Positions 25,606-35,611 of a DNA stretch of 64,000 nucleotides are shown here, piece by piece; positions within the stretch are counted from its first letter, which is position 1, and each line of letters starts with the position of its first letter. The position numbers and the translations under genes are program-made. Below the pieces are notes generated by a model, which saw only the letters and a program-made list of their open reading frames with translations, searched no databases and was not told the origin of the DNA. The DNA is taken from the NCBI RefSeq assembly GCF_032271945.1, contig NZ_CP130319.1, forward strand, positions 1,043,501 to 1,107,500. Reading direction: 5' to 3'. Source of the DNA: Paenibacillus sp. MBLB1832. Lineage in GTDB: Bacteria > Bacillota > Bacilli > Paenibacillales > NBRC-103111.

Positions 25606-27099
25606 ATGAGTACTAATTCAGCAATTGACGTTAGTTCAATTAAGAAAGGCCCTTTGTTATTCGTCATGATCCTCGGGGCATTCATTGCCATCTTGAATCA
25701 GACGATAATGGGTGTGGCCTTACCCGAACTTATGAAAGAGTTTAGTATCGCCGCGTCCACAGGCCAATGGTTAACTACGGGTTACATGCTGGTGAACGGT
25801 GTTCTTATTCCGATTACAGCGTTCCTAATGCAGCGTTTTACAACGCGTGAACTTTTCCAAGCTTCTATGATTATTTTCCTCATCGGTACGATTGTTTCAG
25901 CTGCCGCTCCAGGTTTTGAGGTTTTATTGACGGGTCGCCTTATTCAAGCTGCAGGCGCTGGTATATTAATGCCGCTCCTGATGAATGTTATTCTGACGAT
26001 CTATCCGCCAGAAAAGCGGGGAGCAGCGATGGGGATGGTTGGTTTATCGATCATTTTCGCTCCTGCCGTGGGTCCTGCTATCGCTGGTTACATCTTGGAG
26101 CATTATTCCTGGCGTACACTTTTCTATGGCATCATTCCGTTCGCTGTGATCGTGATCGTAGTGGCTTTTGCCTATCTGAAAAATGTTTCCCAACGTACGT
26201 ATCCTAAAATTGACGCTTGGGGCGTTCTTCTATCCACGGTCGGGTTTGGATTCCTTCTATATGGCTTTAGCAGCGCTGGAAGCAAGGGTTGGTCCAGTAC
26301 GGAAGTTGTACTTTCCATTATTGTTGGTGTAGTTGCCTTAATTTTGTTCACATGGCGTCAGTTGGTTATCAAAAGTCCGCTTCTTGATCTCAGAGCCTTC
26401 AAGTACAACATGTTTACCCTGACGACGTTAATCAACATCGCGGTAACGATGGTGATGTATGCCGATATGATGCTGCTGCCGTTGTATTTGCAAAATGCTC
26501 GCGGCTATACACCTTTAGAGTCAGGAATTCTTATGCTGCCAGGGGCATTGCTCATGGGCTTAATGATGCCAGTAGCTGGTAAGTTCTTCGATCGATTTGG
26601 GGCAAAATGGCTATCCATTATCGGTATGGTCATTACGATTATTACTACACTCGGTTTCGTCAATCTGACGGATTCCACGAGCTATACGTACTTGGTACTG
26701 ATGTCCACTGGACGTCGTTTCGGGATGGCCTTATTCTTAATGCCAATTACAACAGCGGGTCTTAATCAGTTGCCGGCAAGATTGAACGCGCATGGTACGG
26801 CGATCTCCAACACCATCAAGCAAGTAGCGGGCGGGGTCGGTACAGCCTTGCTCGTCACGGTCATGTCCACTAGAACGAAGACGCATCTGGTAGACATGAT
26901 GACGGCTAGCAAAACAGCAACGGCAACGAAGGAACTGATCAAAGAAGCATCGATTCAAGGCATTAATGATTCGTATCTTGTTATCATCGGAATCGGTATC
27001 GTTGGTCTCGTGCTTTCCTTCTTCATTAAACGAGTGGGGCAAGCAGAGGAACCCGAGGTTGAACCTAGCTTGAGCCGTAAAACGTTGAAATCCACATAA
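25606..27099 (+). CDS. MFS efflux transporter, DHA2 (EmrB/QacA) family
   Basis: A 497-aa protein with about 14 membrane segments, the size and topology of DHA2 drug:H+ antiporters. Family parts are LNQTIMGVALPELMKEF in TM1, WLTTGYMLVNGVLIPI in TM2, GRLIQAAGAGILMPL (motif near TM4) and GPAIAGYILEHYSWRTLFY (motif C region). The gene is divergent from a TetR regulator. It probably exports a toxic compound; the substrate is not predictable. The ribosome site is weak (GGAAGGGAA about 10 bases before ATG 25606). Confidence 0.86.
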   Translation: MSTNSAIDVSSIKKGPLLFVMILGAFIAILNQTIMGVALPELMKEFSIAASTGQWLTTGYMLVNGVLIPITAFLMQRFTTRELFQASMIIFLIGTIVSAAAPGFEVLLTGRLIQAAGAGILMPLLMNVILTIYPPEKRGAAMGMVGLSIIFAPAVGPAIAGYILEHYSWRTLFYGIIPFAVIVIVVAFAYLKNVSQRTYPKIDAWGVLLSTVGFGFLLYGFSSAGSKGWSSTEVVLSIIVGVVALILFTWRQLVIKSPLLDLRAFKYNMFTLTTLINIAVTMVMYADMMLLPLYLQNARGYTPLESGILMLPGALLMGLMMPVAGKFFDRFGAKWLSIIGMVITIITTLGFVNLTDSTSYTYLVLMSTGRRFGMALFLMPITTAGLNQLPARLNAHGTAISNTIKQVAGGVGTALLVTVMSTRTKTHLVDMMTASKTATATKELIKEASIQGINDSYLVIIGIGIVGLVLSFFIKRVGQAEEPEVEPSLSRKTLKST

Positions 27100-27122
27100 A
27101 CAATTGAAATAAGCCACAACCA

Positions 27123-27153
27123 AAAGCCCCGATTCTCCGAGAATCGGGGCTTT
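27123..27153. terminator. Bidirectional terminator
   Basis: AAAGCCCCGATTCTC / GAGAATCGGGGCTTT forms a 15-bp perfect stem between the efflux gene (+) and the beta-propeller gene (-). Confidence 0.88.
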
Positions 27154-27163
27154 CTCTATACTT

Positions 27164-29569
27164 TTATGGAATGTCCACTGCGTTCTTCTCTTGCAGCGTG
27201 CTAAGGTCGTTCGCTTTGATCATGCTATTGGAGACGGTGTAGAGGGTATCTCCGATATAGAGCACGCGCTGCACCTGTTTGTCGCCGGCATAATAATACT
27301 GCCCAGCCTTTTTCAGCTCATCAGGCGTTATATGCGTAATGCCGCCGCGGAGCTGGAACCCTTTTTCCAAATCAAGATGGTAGACGTATGCGCCCTGGAA
27401 AGCGAAACTGCCATATGCGCCAGCGCCCATTTTCGGATCTTTGCTGACTTGATTCGGATCAAGCTTCATCACGGTAATAGGGAAAGCCAGCAGATTGTTC
27501 TCCTTGGAGAAGAGCAGCGCACGATGGTTATGCAGCAGCTCGGAATCCGTTCCGCGGTCCCCGATTAACTCTTTGAATTGTTCGACGGGATGATTCACAT
27601 CGGATACATCGAACAAAGCCATCTTCATGCCTTGGTAATAGGCAAAATTAGGAGCGCCATTGCCTGTGTTATCCACTTCGACGGTATCTTTGCCGAAGCC
27701 GATGATATGAGTCTCATCATACGGATGCAGGTAATTGCTGTAGCCAGGAATCTTCAAGGCTCCGAGCAGCTTAGGCGCAGCAGGGTCTTTTAAATCCATC
27801 ACAAATAATGGATCGGTGTTTTTGAAAGTAACCATATACGCGCGGTCGCCCATGAAGCGAGTCGAATAGATGCGCTCGCCTGGCGCGATATTCTCTATCT
27901 TGCCTTTTTCCTGAAGGTTGGCGTCCAAGATGTAGATATGATTTTTCGACGTACCCTCGTCAGTCCGCCAAACCTCGCCTGTTGTTGTCGCTAGTCGGAA
28001 GTAGCCGTTATGCTCATCCATGGCGAATTGATTCAGCAGATGTCCAGGTACCTTGCCTGTATGCTTATAAACAGCCTCCCCGTCCTTCAAACCGAACTGA
28101 TAAATGACCGTTTCCTGCTTAGGCGGCTCCATCGGAAGACTAGTTCCGTTAGGCTCACCGACCCGTATGCCTGGTACATCCGTTGTCATCGCCATCGGTT
28201 GAATGCGCATGTAGTCTGTATTGGTTGCTGCTACATATAAATTGGCTTCTGAAGCGTATACGTTCTGCCCCGAACCGAGGTAGGAAGTGACATGCATCGT
28301 CTGCTGCAAATCGTCCAGATTAATGCCTCCGATGAGCACATAATTAGGCTCCAGCGCTTTAGGCATATAATAGATACGATCCATTGGAATCGAGGTGAAA
28401 GCATCCCCAGCTGCCGAATCCCGATAAGCAGGTGCTAACATCGCTTTGGCTTCTTCTTTATTCGTCAGTTGCTGATAATAGTAATAATTCACATATTTAT
28501 TGGAGATAAAATAAAGCGATGACCCGATCTTCCGGGATGAGACGTAGTTTCCTTCAAGCTCCGCTTCCTTGACCAGCTTCAGATTGCTTCTGTCAGAGAG
28601 ATCATAGACTTTGACCTTTGTCGTTTGTTCGCCTCTCAAGGGCATAATCATTCTCTTGGCAGTCGAGCTGCTGCTTGCGTCATTCTGAGGGAGTGACTGA
28701 TAGTTCTGATATGCGTATCCAATCACAATTAAATGTTGATCATCGACGTAGAGTTCACTTGGCTGGAACTGATTGTTGGCATCCTGCGGGAAATCAAGGA
28801 TACTTAACACTTTCATTCCATCAGCAGGATACGCCGCCGTTACTACAATTCGCTGCTTATTGACTGTGTAGATGTAGGAGCCATCGGTCTTCACGACGTC
28901 GGATTCATCGACGCCTTGCACTTGCACGTTCGTGCTGGAGTAATCGGGCGGTGCAGCTGCTTTCGAATCAGTGGCCACAGTACCTGCGCTGTTTGGCGCT
29001 GATGCGGCAGTCGAGAACTCTTGTTTAGCCGCTTCTTTGACAAACAGATTTTGTGCGCTGACTGAATAGCCTTCTTGCTGTGTCAGCAAGGTAACCAAGT
29101 GGTCATAGGTACCGACAACGGGCAGCGTTTCTGTCGGCTTCGTGATGTTCACGGATTTCGTAGCAGAATCCCAGCGAACGATTAGATTCGCGCTCTCCAT
29201 GAAGAAGCGCAGCGGGACATACATCGCGCCATCAACGATTTGCGTTGCGCCATACATCGTTGTGGCTTCCCCGTTAATATACCCGTAATCCGAATTGATC
29301 GGCAGCTTGAGCTCGTACCCCTCGCGTGTCACAATGGCAGCTCGTTCCGCTTCATTCCACGTCACTTCCATCTTTAGCGCTTTGGCAAGCTCACGAACAG
29401 GTGCCATGAGTATGCCGTCCATCATCTTCGGCGACTGGGCGAAATCGAGAGGCTGCCCGTCAAGTTGAATCCCCGTTTGCTGGCCAGCGTTCGTTGTCGC
29501 CGGGGTAAAAGCGGATGTTAACAGGATTGCGGTCATCAGGAGACCAGCGGCCATTATCTTTTTCTTCAT
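27164..29569 (-). CDS. Secreted beta-propeller protein with copper-amine-oxidase-N-like domain
   Basis: About 801 aa. The signal peptide is MKKKIMAAGLLMTAILLTSAFTP. Residues ~30-135 form a copper amine oxidase N-terminal-like (stalk) domain (GILMAPVRELAKALKMEVTWNEAERAAIV, MYVPLRFFMESANLIVRW). From ~175 to the end is a secreted C-terminal beta-propeller domain (Beta_propel/COG4880), with NVQVQGVDESDVVKTDGSYIYTV as its usual entry and repeated V.DLSD..../ LYV-type blades. The start at 29569 follows AAGGA by ten bases; 12 extra N-terminal codons are possible but less likely. Extracellular or wall-associated; molecular function unknown. Confidence 0.85.
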   Translation of the reverse strand: MKKKIMAAGLLMTAILLTSAFTPATTNAGQQTGIQLDGQPLDFAQSPKMMDGILMAPVRELAKALKMEVTWNEAERAAIVTREGYELKLPINSDYGYINGEATTMYGATQIVDGAMYVPLRFFMESANLIVRWDSATKSVNITKPTETLPVVGTYDHLVTLLTQQEGYSVSAQNLFVKEAAKQEFSTAASAPNSAGTVATDSKAAAPPDYSSTNVQVQGVDESDVVKTDGSYIYTVNKQRIVVTAAYPADGMKVLSILDFPQDANNQFQPSELYVDDQHLIVIGYAYQNYQSLPQNDASSSSTAKRMIMPLRGEQTTKVKVYDLSDRSNLKLVKEAELEGNYVSSRKIGSSLYFISNKYVNYYYYQQLTNKEEAKAMLAPAYRDSAAGDAFTSIPMDRIYYMPKALEPNYVLIGGINLDDLQQTMHVTSYLGSGQNVYASEANLYVAATNTDYMRIQPMAMTTDVPGIRVGEPNGTSLPMEPPKQETVIYQFGLKDGEAVYKHTGKVPGHLLNQFAMDEHNGYFRLATTTGEVWRTDEGTSKNHIYILDANLQEKGKIENIAPGERIYSTRFMGDRAYMVTFKNTDPLFVMDLKDPAAPKLLGALKIPGYSNYLHPYDETHIIGFGKDTVEVDNTGNGAPNFAYYQGMKMALFDVSDVNHPVEQFKELIGDRGTDSELLHNHRALLFSKENNLLAFPITVMKLDPNQVSKDPKMGAGAYGSFAFQGAYVYHLDLEKGFQLRGGITHITPDELKKAGQYYYAGDKQVQRVLYIGDTLYTVSNSMIKANDLSTLQEKNAVDIP

Positions 29570-29746
29570 CGTTATCATCCTTTTCATAGGTAAGAATACG
29601 CTCACATATGTGTGTTTGTACTCTTCTAACGGATCAGCGTTAACATATGTTTCAGGATGAGCTTAATTTTTTACTACTTATTTTCAAAACAAGGTCAAAG
29701 GGTATAATAAAGGCATGGAAGATGATGGCCAAGGAGGGGAGATCCG

Positions 29747-31222
29747 ATGACAGCGAACAATGTGGGATCACAAATAGGTTGGAATTTGGAAAATAGCTAC
29801 GCGCAGCTCCCGCAGTCGATGTTCAGCAGGGTGGGGCATACCTCGCCGCCTGCGCCGAAGTTAATCAAGCTGAATGAGCCGCTTGCGGCCTCATTGGGGT
29901 TAAATGCTGAAGGCATGCGCACCCAAGAGGGGGTCGCGAATTTGGCTGGCAAGCGGTTGCCAGCAGGGGCAGACCCGATCGCGCAAGCGTATGCGGGGCA
30001 TCAGTTTGGGCATTTTAACATGCTCGGAGATGGCCGTGCGCTTTTACTTGGAGAGCAGATCACGCCTTCTGGTGAGCGGTTCGACATTCAGTTGAAGGGG
30101 TCTGGCAGAACCCCTTACTCCAGACGCGGGGATGGCCTTGCGGCACTCGGGCCGATGCTGCGTGAATACATCATTAGCGAAGCCATGTATAGTCTTGGGA
30201 TTCCAACGACTCGAAGCTTAGCGGTATTGACAACGGGTGAGTCGATTTACAGGGAAACGGAGTTGCCTGGCGCTATTTTGACCCGAGTCGCGGCTAGTCA
30301 TATTCGTGTGGGTACATTTCAATTCGCAGCTAATTCCGGGAAAATCGAGGATCTTCGCGCACTTGCGGACTACACGATGGAGCGGCATTATCCAGAAATA
30401 GCGGCGGAGGATGATAATCGCTATCTCGCATTCCTGCAGGCCGTTATTGGGCGCCAGGCTAAGTTGATTGCCCAGTGGCAGCTCGTCGGCTTCATCCATG
30501 GCGTGATGAATACAGACAACATGGCGATCAGCGGAGAGACGATCGATTATGGCCCATGCGCCTTCATGGATACGTATAATCCCGAAACGGTATTCAGCTC
30601 CATTGACAGCCGCGGCCGCTATGCGTACCGGAATCAGCCGCCGATCGCGTCATGGAATCTCGCGCGATTCGCCGAAACGCTGTTGCCGCTGCTGCATGAG
30701 AATGAAGAGCAAGCAATCCAATTGGCGCAAGATGCGATTTCTCGCTTCTCCGACGTGTATCACCGCCATTGGTTTGCGGGTATGCGAGGGAAGCTAGGGC
30801 TCTTCACGGAAGAGGAGGGCGATGTCGCTCTGTTTGGCGATTTGTTGACGCTCATGGAGCAGCATGCGGCCGATTACACGAATACCTTCGTGGCTTTGAC
30901 CTTTCACAAGCTGGAAGGATCGACGCTATTCGGCGTACCAGAATTCGTGCAATGGCAGGAACGCTGGCAGGCGAGACTCGGCCGACAGCAGCAAAACATG
31001 GACGCCTCACAAGAATTGATGCGGGGCAACAATCCAGCTGTGATTCCACGGAACCACCGTGTGGAAGAAGCTTTGGAAGCCGCGGTGCAAGAGGACGATT
31101 ACAGCGTCATGGAGAAATTGCTTGCGGCGCTGGCGAATCCGTTCGTGCATTCGCCAGAACAGGCGGAGTACGCGGAAGTTCCCGCGCAATCCTGTGAGTA
31201 TCAGACGTTTTGCGGGACGTGA
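29747..31222 (+). CDS. selO: SelO/YdiU family protein adenylyltransferase
   Basis: A 491-aa pseudokinase-fold enzyme that transfers AMP from ATP to protein hydroxyl side chains. Diagnostic motifs are [50 protein letters not shown] (nucleotide-binding segment), [25 protein letters not shown] (metal-binding Asn and the DYGP Asp), and a family C-terminus ending in the redox-type Cys motif [17 protein letters not shown] precedes ATG 29747. Monocistronic. In other bacteria SelO links AMPylation to oxidative stress; that role here is by family. Confidence 0.92.
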   Translation: MTANNVGSQIGWNLENSYAQLPQSMFSRVGHTSPPAPKLIKLNEPLAASLGLNAEGMRTQEGVANLAGKRLPAGADPIAQAYAGHQFGHFNMLGDGRALLLGEQITPSGERFDIQLKGSGRTPYSRRGDGLAALGPMLREYIISEAMYSLGIPTTRSLAVLTTGESIYRETELPGAILTRVAASHIRVGTFQFAANSGKIEDLRALADYTMERHYPEIAAEDDNRYLAFLQAVIGRQAKLIAQWQLVGFIHGVMNTDNMAISGETIDYGPCAFMDTYNPETVFSSIDSRGRYAYRNQPPIASWNLARFAETLLPLLHENEEQAIQLAQDAISRFSDVYHRHWFAGMRGKLGLFTEEEGDVALFGDLLTLMEQHAADYTNTFVALTFHKLEGSTLFGVPEFVQWQERWQARLGRQQQNMDASQELMRGNNPAVIPRNHRVEEALEAAVQEDDYSVMEKLLAALANPFVHSPEQAEYAEVPAQSCEYQTFCGT

Positions 31223-31276
31223 CTCGTAATAAACGCGCTGCTGATCAAGAAATAAGCCCTCGGCGTTTCCCGAAAC

Positions 31277-31500
31277 GGGGGCGCAAGATAGAAGCGGTCA
31301 ATCGCTTCTAAATCAAGGAAATAGCTGGTTTTAACGAAGTTTAAGAGCGGTTGACCGCTCTTAACCTTGCAAGATTGTCCGAATTGTCGGCGGGGGGCGC
31401 GAGATAGAAGCGGTCAACCGCTTCTAAATCAAGGAAATAGCTGGTTTTGACGGAGTTAAGAGCGGTTGACCGCTCTTAACCTTTTGGAGATAGCCCGATT
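31277..31500. repeat. Two tandem ~110-bp units, each with two 20-bp palindromes
   Basis: Unit 1 (about 31277-31391) holds AGAAGCGGTCAATCGCTTCT at 31290-31309 and AAGAGCGGTTGACCGCTCTT at 31343-31362. Unit 2 (about 31392-31500) holds AGAAGCGGTCAACCGCTTCT at 31406-31425 and the same second palindrome at 31458-31477. The intervening AAATCAAGGAAATAGCTGG is shared exactly. The same family recurs at 62.3 kb. This fills most of the 467-bp gap before ssuA. Confidence 0.85.
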
Positions 31501-31532
31501 TATTGGGAATAAATTTTTCCCTAAAAAAACTA

Positions 31533-31561
31533 TTGACGACTTCCCAATATGCTGTTAAATT
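31533..31561 (+). promoter_or_regulatory. Sigma-A promoter of the ssu operon
   Basis: TTGACG at 31533-31538 with TTAAAT/TAAATT at 31555-31561 (16-17-bp spacer). TTGACGACTT is identical to the promoter at 13265. An inverted repeat GGGAA/TTCCC (31505-31521) lies just upstream and could be a regulator site. Confidence 0.6.
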
Positions 31562-31589
31562 AAAACCAAGTAATCTTATATGATTAATT

Positions 31590-31658
31590 ATGTATCGACC
31601 GGATCACCGGAGACACAAGCCAAACTTCCTTCATGGGAGTGCTGTGTCTCTTTTTTTT
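31590..31658 (+). ncRNA. Sulfur-operon leader RNA, copy C (hairpin plus terminator)
   Basis: ATGT at 31590, ACCG at 31598, hairpin CCGG/ATCA/CCGG (31599-31610), then directly a terminator AGACACA (31611-31617) / TGTGTCT (31643-31649) with eight T. The hairpin closing pair is G-C here and U-A in copies A and B, so pairing is kept while sequence changes. It precedes ssuA by 32 bp. Candidate attenuator responding to sulfur status. Confidence 0.62.
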
Positions 31659-31689
31659 GTACGCGATACACATAAGGGGGAGTTTTATC

Positions 31690-32706
31690 ATGAGAAAAAA
31701 ACACGTCATGTCCATCGTTCTAACTTCATTGCTAATTACGGTGTTAAGCGGTTGCGGCACAGCTTCCAAAACGACAACGAGCGCGGCTGAAACGAAAGCG
31801 CCTGTCTCATCAGCCAAAGCAGAAGAGCCCAAAGGGAAAAGCACCACGCTGCGAATCGGCTATCAGAAATACGGAACCGTCAACTTCCTGAAAGCCAATG
31901 GGGAGCTGGAAAAAGTGTTAAAAGAGAAGGGAATCACCATCCAATGGACAGAGTTCCCAGGTGGACCGCAATTGTTGGAGGCGATGAACGTAGGCAGTAT
32001 TGACGTCGGTCATACTGGTGAAGCGCCTCCGATCTTTGCGCAAGCAGCAGGTACACCACTCGTTTACTTGGGTCATGAGCCTGCAAGCCCTGCCAGTGAA
32101 GCGATCCTGATCCCTGAGAAGTCAGAGATTAAATCCGTGGCTGAGCTTAAAGGGAAAAAAGTAGCTTTGAACAAGGGGTCCAATGTGCACTATTTGCTAG
32201 TCAAGCAGTTGGAAAAAGCAGGCCTGAAATATGAAGACATTCAAGTTGTTTTCCTCCCTCCAGCAGATGCTAGAGCCGCATTCGAGAAGGGGAGTGTCGA
32301 TGCTTGGGTGATCTGGGATCCATTCTTCTCCGCAGCAGAGACGTCAGCGAAAGCCAAAATACTGGCAGATGGCAAAGATTCCGTCGCGAATCATGAGTTC
32401 TATCTAGCCAGCCGTTCTTACGCTGAATCGAATAAAGAAACGATCAAAACCTTCCTAGACCAACTAGCCAAAGTGGATATATGGTCCAAGGATCATCCGA
32501 AAGAACTCGCAGAGACACTTTCTCCGCAACTGGGAATTGATGTGCCGTCGTTACTTCGTGCAGCAAATCGCCGCGCCTATGGCATTCAACCGATCGACGA
32601 AACGTTGATTAATGAACAACAGAAAATTGCCGATACCTTTTTCAAACTTGGCCTCATTCCGAAAGAAATTAAAGTGAAAGAAGCCGTACTGCCAGCGACG
32701 AAATAG
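31690..32706 (+). CDS. ssuA: Aliphatic sulfonate ABC transporter substrate-binding lipoprotein
   Basis: A 338-aa lipoprotein: signal MRKKHVMSIVLTSLLITVLSGC with Cys22 lipidated. Mature motifs are RIGYQKYGTVNFLKANGELE, EFPGGPQLLEAMNVGSIDVGHTGEAPPIFAQAAG and KGKKVALNKGSNVHYLLV, all characteristic of SsuA. ATG 31690 follows GGGGGAG by seven bases; a longer frame from 31633 overlaps the leader terminator and is rejected. First gene of ssuADCB, so it binds alkanesulfonates outside the cell for import under sulfur limitation. Confidence 0.92.
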   Translation: MRKKHVMSIVLTSLLITVLSGCGTASKTTTSAAETKAPVSSAKAEEPKGKSTTLRIGYQKYGTVNFLKANGELEKVLKEKGITIQWTEFPGGPQLLEAMNVGSIDVGHTGEAPPIFAQAAGTPLVYLGHEPASPASEAILIPEKSEIKSVAELKGKKVALNKGSNVHYLLVKQLEKAGLKYEDIQVVFLPPADARAAFEKGSVDAWVIWDPFFSAAETSAKAKILADGKDSVANHEFYLASRSYAESNKETIKTFLDQLAKVDIWSKDHPKELAETLSPQLGIDVPSLLRAANRRAYGIQPIDETLINEQQKIADTFFKLGLIPKEIKVKEAVLPATK

Positions 32707-32744
32707 GTTCGAGCTACTCATAACGAATAAGGGAGACGATGAAG

Positions 32745-33929
32745 ATGGAAGTATTCTGGTTTATTCCGACACACGGAGACAGCCGATACCTTGGCACAAC
32801 GAAAGGAGCGCGCTTGGTTGATTATGGCTATGTGAAGCAAATTGCACAAGCAGCGGATGGGTTGGGATTCAGCGGCGTACTGCTGCCCACAGGCCGATCC
32901 TGCGAGGATGCATGGGTTGTTGCCTCTTCCTTGATTCCCGTGACGCAGCGGCTTAAATTCCTTGTCGCTGTGCGACCTGGCTTGATGTCGCCGACGCTTT
33001 CGGCCAGAATGGCTTCCACCTTTGATCGTTTATCGAATGGCCGTTTATTGATTAATGTGGTGACTGGCGGCGATGCGCAAGAGCTGGAAGCGGAAGGACT
33101 GTTCCTAGAGCATGATGCCCGTTACGGTCTGACCGATGAGTTTTTACACATTTGGCGCAAAGAGCTGGCAGGGGAACAAGTGGATTTCAAAGGGGAGCAT
33201 CTGCAAGTTAAAGGTGGCAAAATCGTATATCCGCCGGTTCAAGCGCCGTATCCGCCGATTTATTTCGGTGGTTCTTCACCAGCAGGGATCGAGGTAGCAG
33301 CTGATCATGTGGATGTGTACTTGACTTGGGGAGAGCCCCCAGCTCAAGTCGCCGACAAAATCAAACGTGTTCGTGAAGCCGCTGCGAAGCGCGGACGAAC
33401 GGTGAGATTTGGAATACGCCTGCATGTGATAGTGCGTGAAACCTCGGAAGAAGCATGGGCGGATGCGAATCGACTGATTTCTCATCTCGATGATGAAACG
33501 ATCGCGACCGCGCAGCGCATTTTCGCCAAGATGGACTCCGAAGGGCAACGGCGCATGGCGGAACTGCACCAAGGGGATCGGACGAAGTTGGAAATCAGCC
33601 CTAATCTATGGGCAGGCATCGGACTTGTTCGCGGCGGGGCAGGGACGGCGTTAGTCGGTGATCCTGAGACTGTTGCCGCACGGATGAAAGAGTATGCGGA
33701 GCTGGGCATCGAAACTTTTATTTTCTCTGGTTACCCGCATTTAGAGGAAGCTTATCGGACTGCAGAGTTACTGTTCCCGCATCTACCACTGCCCAACAAG
33801 GGCAAACAAGCGAATGAACAAGCGAACTACATCAGTCCTTTCGGTGAGTTAATCGCGAATACGGAATTGCCTAAGCAAGCGAAGGAGGTTCGGTCACATG
33901 ACAACCAGCCTATCCAAGTCTCTGGCTAA
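32745..33929 (+). CDS. ssuD: FMNH2-dependent alkanesulfonate monooxygenase
   Basis: A 394-aa bacterial-luciferase-like enzyme that cleaves alkanesulfonates to aldehyde and sulfite using FMNH2 and O2. The N-terminus [17 protein letters not shown] is diagnostic. Cys53 (GRSCEDAW), Arg225 and His227 (GIRLHVIV) match the positions of the active-site Cys54, Arg226 and His228 of E. coli SsuD. ATG 32745 (nine bases after GGGAG) is preferred over ATG 32739 (three bases). Its 3' end overlaps ssuC by 32 bp. No flavin reductase (SsuE) gene is in the operon; the nitroreductase at 16472 is one possible flavin reductase elsewhere. Confidence 0.94.
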   Translation: MEVFWFIPTHGDSRYLGTTKGARLVDYGYVKQIAQAADGLGFSGVLLPTGRSCEDAWVVASSLIPVTQRLKFLVAVRPGLMSPTLSARMASTFDRLSNGRLLINVVTGGDAQELEAEGLFLEHDARYGLTDEFLHIWRKELAGEQVDFKGEHLQVKGGKIVYPPVQAPYPPIYFGGSSPAGIEVAADHVDVYLTWGEPPAQVADKIKRVREAAAKRGRTVRFGIRLHVIVRETSEEAWADANRLISHLDDETIATAQRIFAKMDSEGQRRMAELHQGDRTKLEISPNLWAGIGLVRGGAGTALVGDPETVAARMKEYAELGIETFIFSGYPHLEEAYRTAELLFPHLPLPNKGKQANEQANYISPFGELIANTELPKQAKEVRSHDNQPIQVSG

Positions 33930-34680
33930 ATCCTTGCTTCCGTGGGCGCTTCCTATCGTGCTTATCATTCTTTGGCAGCTGTTGGGACAATTCGGCATCA
34001 TATCGACTAGAATTCTTTCAACGCCTCTCGCTGTTCTGACTGCGGGCATCCATTTGGCGCAAAAAGGTACCTTATTTGAGTATATTGGCTCCAGCTCCAA
34101 GCGGGCCTTTCTGGGCTTTGCCATTGGGGGCAGCATCGGCTTTGCCCTAGGCTTATTAAACGGTCTTCTTCCTTTCTTGGAAAAATTAACAGATACATCG
34201 GTCCAAATGCTGCGGAATATCCCTCATTTAGCCTTGATACCGCTCGTAATCTTATGGTTTGGTATCGGGGAGGAGGGAAAGCTGTTCCTTGTGGCTCTTG
34301 GTGTTTTCTTCCCTATTTATCTAAATACGTTTCATGGCATACGCTCTGTGGATCCAGGCTTGATTGAAATGGGGCGCGTATACGGGCTGCGACACCTCCA
34401 TTTATTCCGAAAAGTCATTATTCCTGGCGCATTACCTTCCATCCTAGTTGGCGTTCGTTTCTCACTTGGCATCATGTGGATTACGTTAATTGTGGCTGAG
34501 ACCATTTCATCCAGCTCGGGGATTGGCTATATGGCGATGAATGCGAGGGAATTTCTGCAGATGGATGTGGTGATTCTTAGCATTATCGTCTACGCCCTAC
34601 TAGGCAAATTATCGGATTATATCGCTAAGCTCTTGGAGCGAGCGTGGCTTCAGTGGCATCCAAATTACTTGAAATCCTAG
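33898..34680 (+). CDS. ssuC: Aliphatic sulfonate ABC transporter permease
   Basis: A 260-aa inner-membrane permease with six segments. Motifs include [65 protein letters not shown], the SsuC signature. ATG 33898 lies within the ssuD coding end (32-bp overlap) with GGAGG nine bases upstream. It pairs with ssuB downstream. Confidence 0.93.
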   Translation: MTTSLSKSLAKSLLPWALPIVLIILWQLLGQFGIISTRILSTPLAVLTAGIHLAQKGTLFEYIGSSSKRAFLGFAIGGSIGFALGLLNGLLPFLEKLTDTSVQMLRNIPHLALIPLVILWFGIGEEGKLFLVALGVFFPIYLNTFHGIRSVDPGLIEMGRVYGLRHLHLFRKVIIPGALPSILVGVRFSLGIMWITLIVAETISSSSGIGYMAMNAREFLQMDVVILSIIVYALLGKLSDYIAKLLERAWLQWHPNYLKS

Positions 34681-34696
34681 AGGGAGTGTGACCCAG

Positions 34697-35476
34697 ATGA
34701 CAGAGAGAAAAGGAGTTCGGTTACAAGTAAAGCAGGCTGCCAAATATTTCGGTCAAAAGCAAGTGCTGCATGAGATCGAGTTGAATGCTGCGCCAGGCGA
34801 ATTCATCGCGATCGTTGGGCGAAGCGGCTGCGGCAAAAGCACGCTCCTGCGCTTAATCGCAGGTCTAGATAAAACATCCAGCGGGCAAATCGAAGTGGAT
34901 GGCTCACAGGTGAAGGGAACACACCCGGACACGCGCGTGTTGTTTCAGGATGCACGGCTTCTGCCGTGGAATCGTGTGTTAGCCAACGTTCAGGTCGGCG
35001 TGAAGGACGGCTCCCGCGCAAGGGCGGAAGAAGTTCTTGCCCAGGTGGGGCTTGCCGATCGGACGAATGAATGGCCTGGCGTCCTGTCTGGCGGGCAACG
35101 TCAGCGTGTCGCGCTGGCTCGCGCATTGGCGGGTCAGCCCAGGTTGCTATTGCTGGATGAGCCGCTTGGCGCGCTGGATGCATTGACCCGTATCGAAATG
35201 CAGCAACTGATCGAGCGCATCTGGTATCAACAGAAGTTCACGGCATTACTCGTGACGCATGATGTCTCCGAAGCGGTTCTGCTGGCGGATCGCGTTATTT
35301 TAATAGAAGAGGGCAAGATTGCCCTTGATGTGAAAATAACGCTGCCGCGTCCCCGCGTGCGGGACAGTGGGTTTGCCTATTTTGAACAATTGATTCTGGA
35401 TCGTATTCTGATTCAAGAGCGCGATGCCGCAGTTGATGAGATTACGGCGAATCATAAGTATGCTTATACGATTTAA
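34697..35476 (+). CDS. ssuB: Aliphatic sulfonate ABC transporter ATP-binding protein
   Basis: A 259-aa ATPase: Walker [11 protein letters not shown]-loop [11 protein letters not shown], signature [15 protein letters not shown], Walker [15 protein letters not shown]-loop LVTHDVSEA. These, especially the QDARLLPW context, match SsuB. ATG 34697 is ten bases after AGGGAG; GTG 34688 is too close to that site. Last gene of ssuADCB; a strong terminator follows. Confidence 0.93.
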   Translation: MTERKGVRLQVKQAAKYFGQKQVLHEIELNAAPGEFIAIVGRSGCGKSTLLRLIAGLDKTSSGQIEVDGSQVKGTHPDTRVLFQDARLLPWNRVLANVQVGVKDGSRARAEEVLAQVGLADRTNEWPGVLSGGQRQRVALARALAGQPRLLLLDEPLGALDALTRIEMQQLIERIWYQQKFTALLVTHDVSEAVLLADRVILIEEGKIALDVKITLPRPRVRDSGFAYFEQLILDRILIQERDAAVDEITANHKYAYTI

Positions 35477-35483
35477 AGGTTGG

Positions 35484-35528
35484 AAAGCACTTCAAGGCAG
35501 GAGGTCTGCCTGTTGAAGTGCTTTTTTT
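35484..35528 (+). terminator. Intrinsic terminator of the ssu operon
   Basis: AAAGCACTTCAAGGCAG pairs with CTGCCTGTTGAAGTGCTTT around GAGGT, followed by T7. Starts 7 bp after the ssuB stop. Confidence 0.9.
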
Positions 35529-35543
35529 AACCAATGAAATAAG

Positions 35544-35572
35544 TTGTCAAAATTTCCTAGGGAAGCTATGAT
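35544..35572 (+). promoter_or_regulatory. Sigma-A promoter for the CAP-domain gene
   Basis: TTGTCA (35544-35549), 17-bp spacer, TATGAT (35567-35572), 40 bp before ATG 35612. Confidence 0.6.
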
Positions 35573-35611
35573 ATTTTAATAGTTTCATTCAGATCTAGGA
35601 GGCAGCATAGC

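Noticed and set aside
31261..31500. CRISPR array
   Set aside because: Only two units, each with internal palindromes and conserved interiors; no unique spacers and no cas genes nearby.
10655..31658. S-box (SAM) riboswitch or T-box identity for the sulfur leaders
   Set aside because: The leaders are too short and lack the S-box core and kink-turn elements, and no T-box AGGGUGGNACCGCG motif is present. They share only the short hairpin plus terminator.
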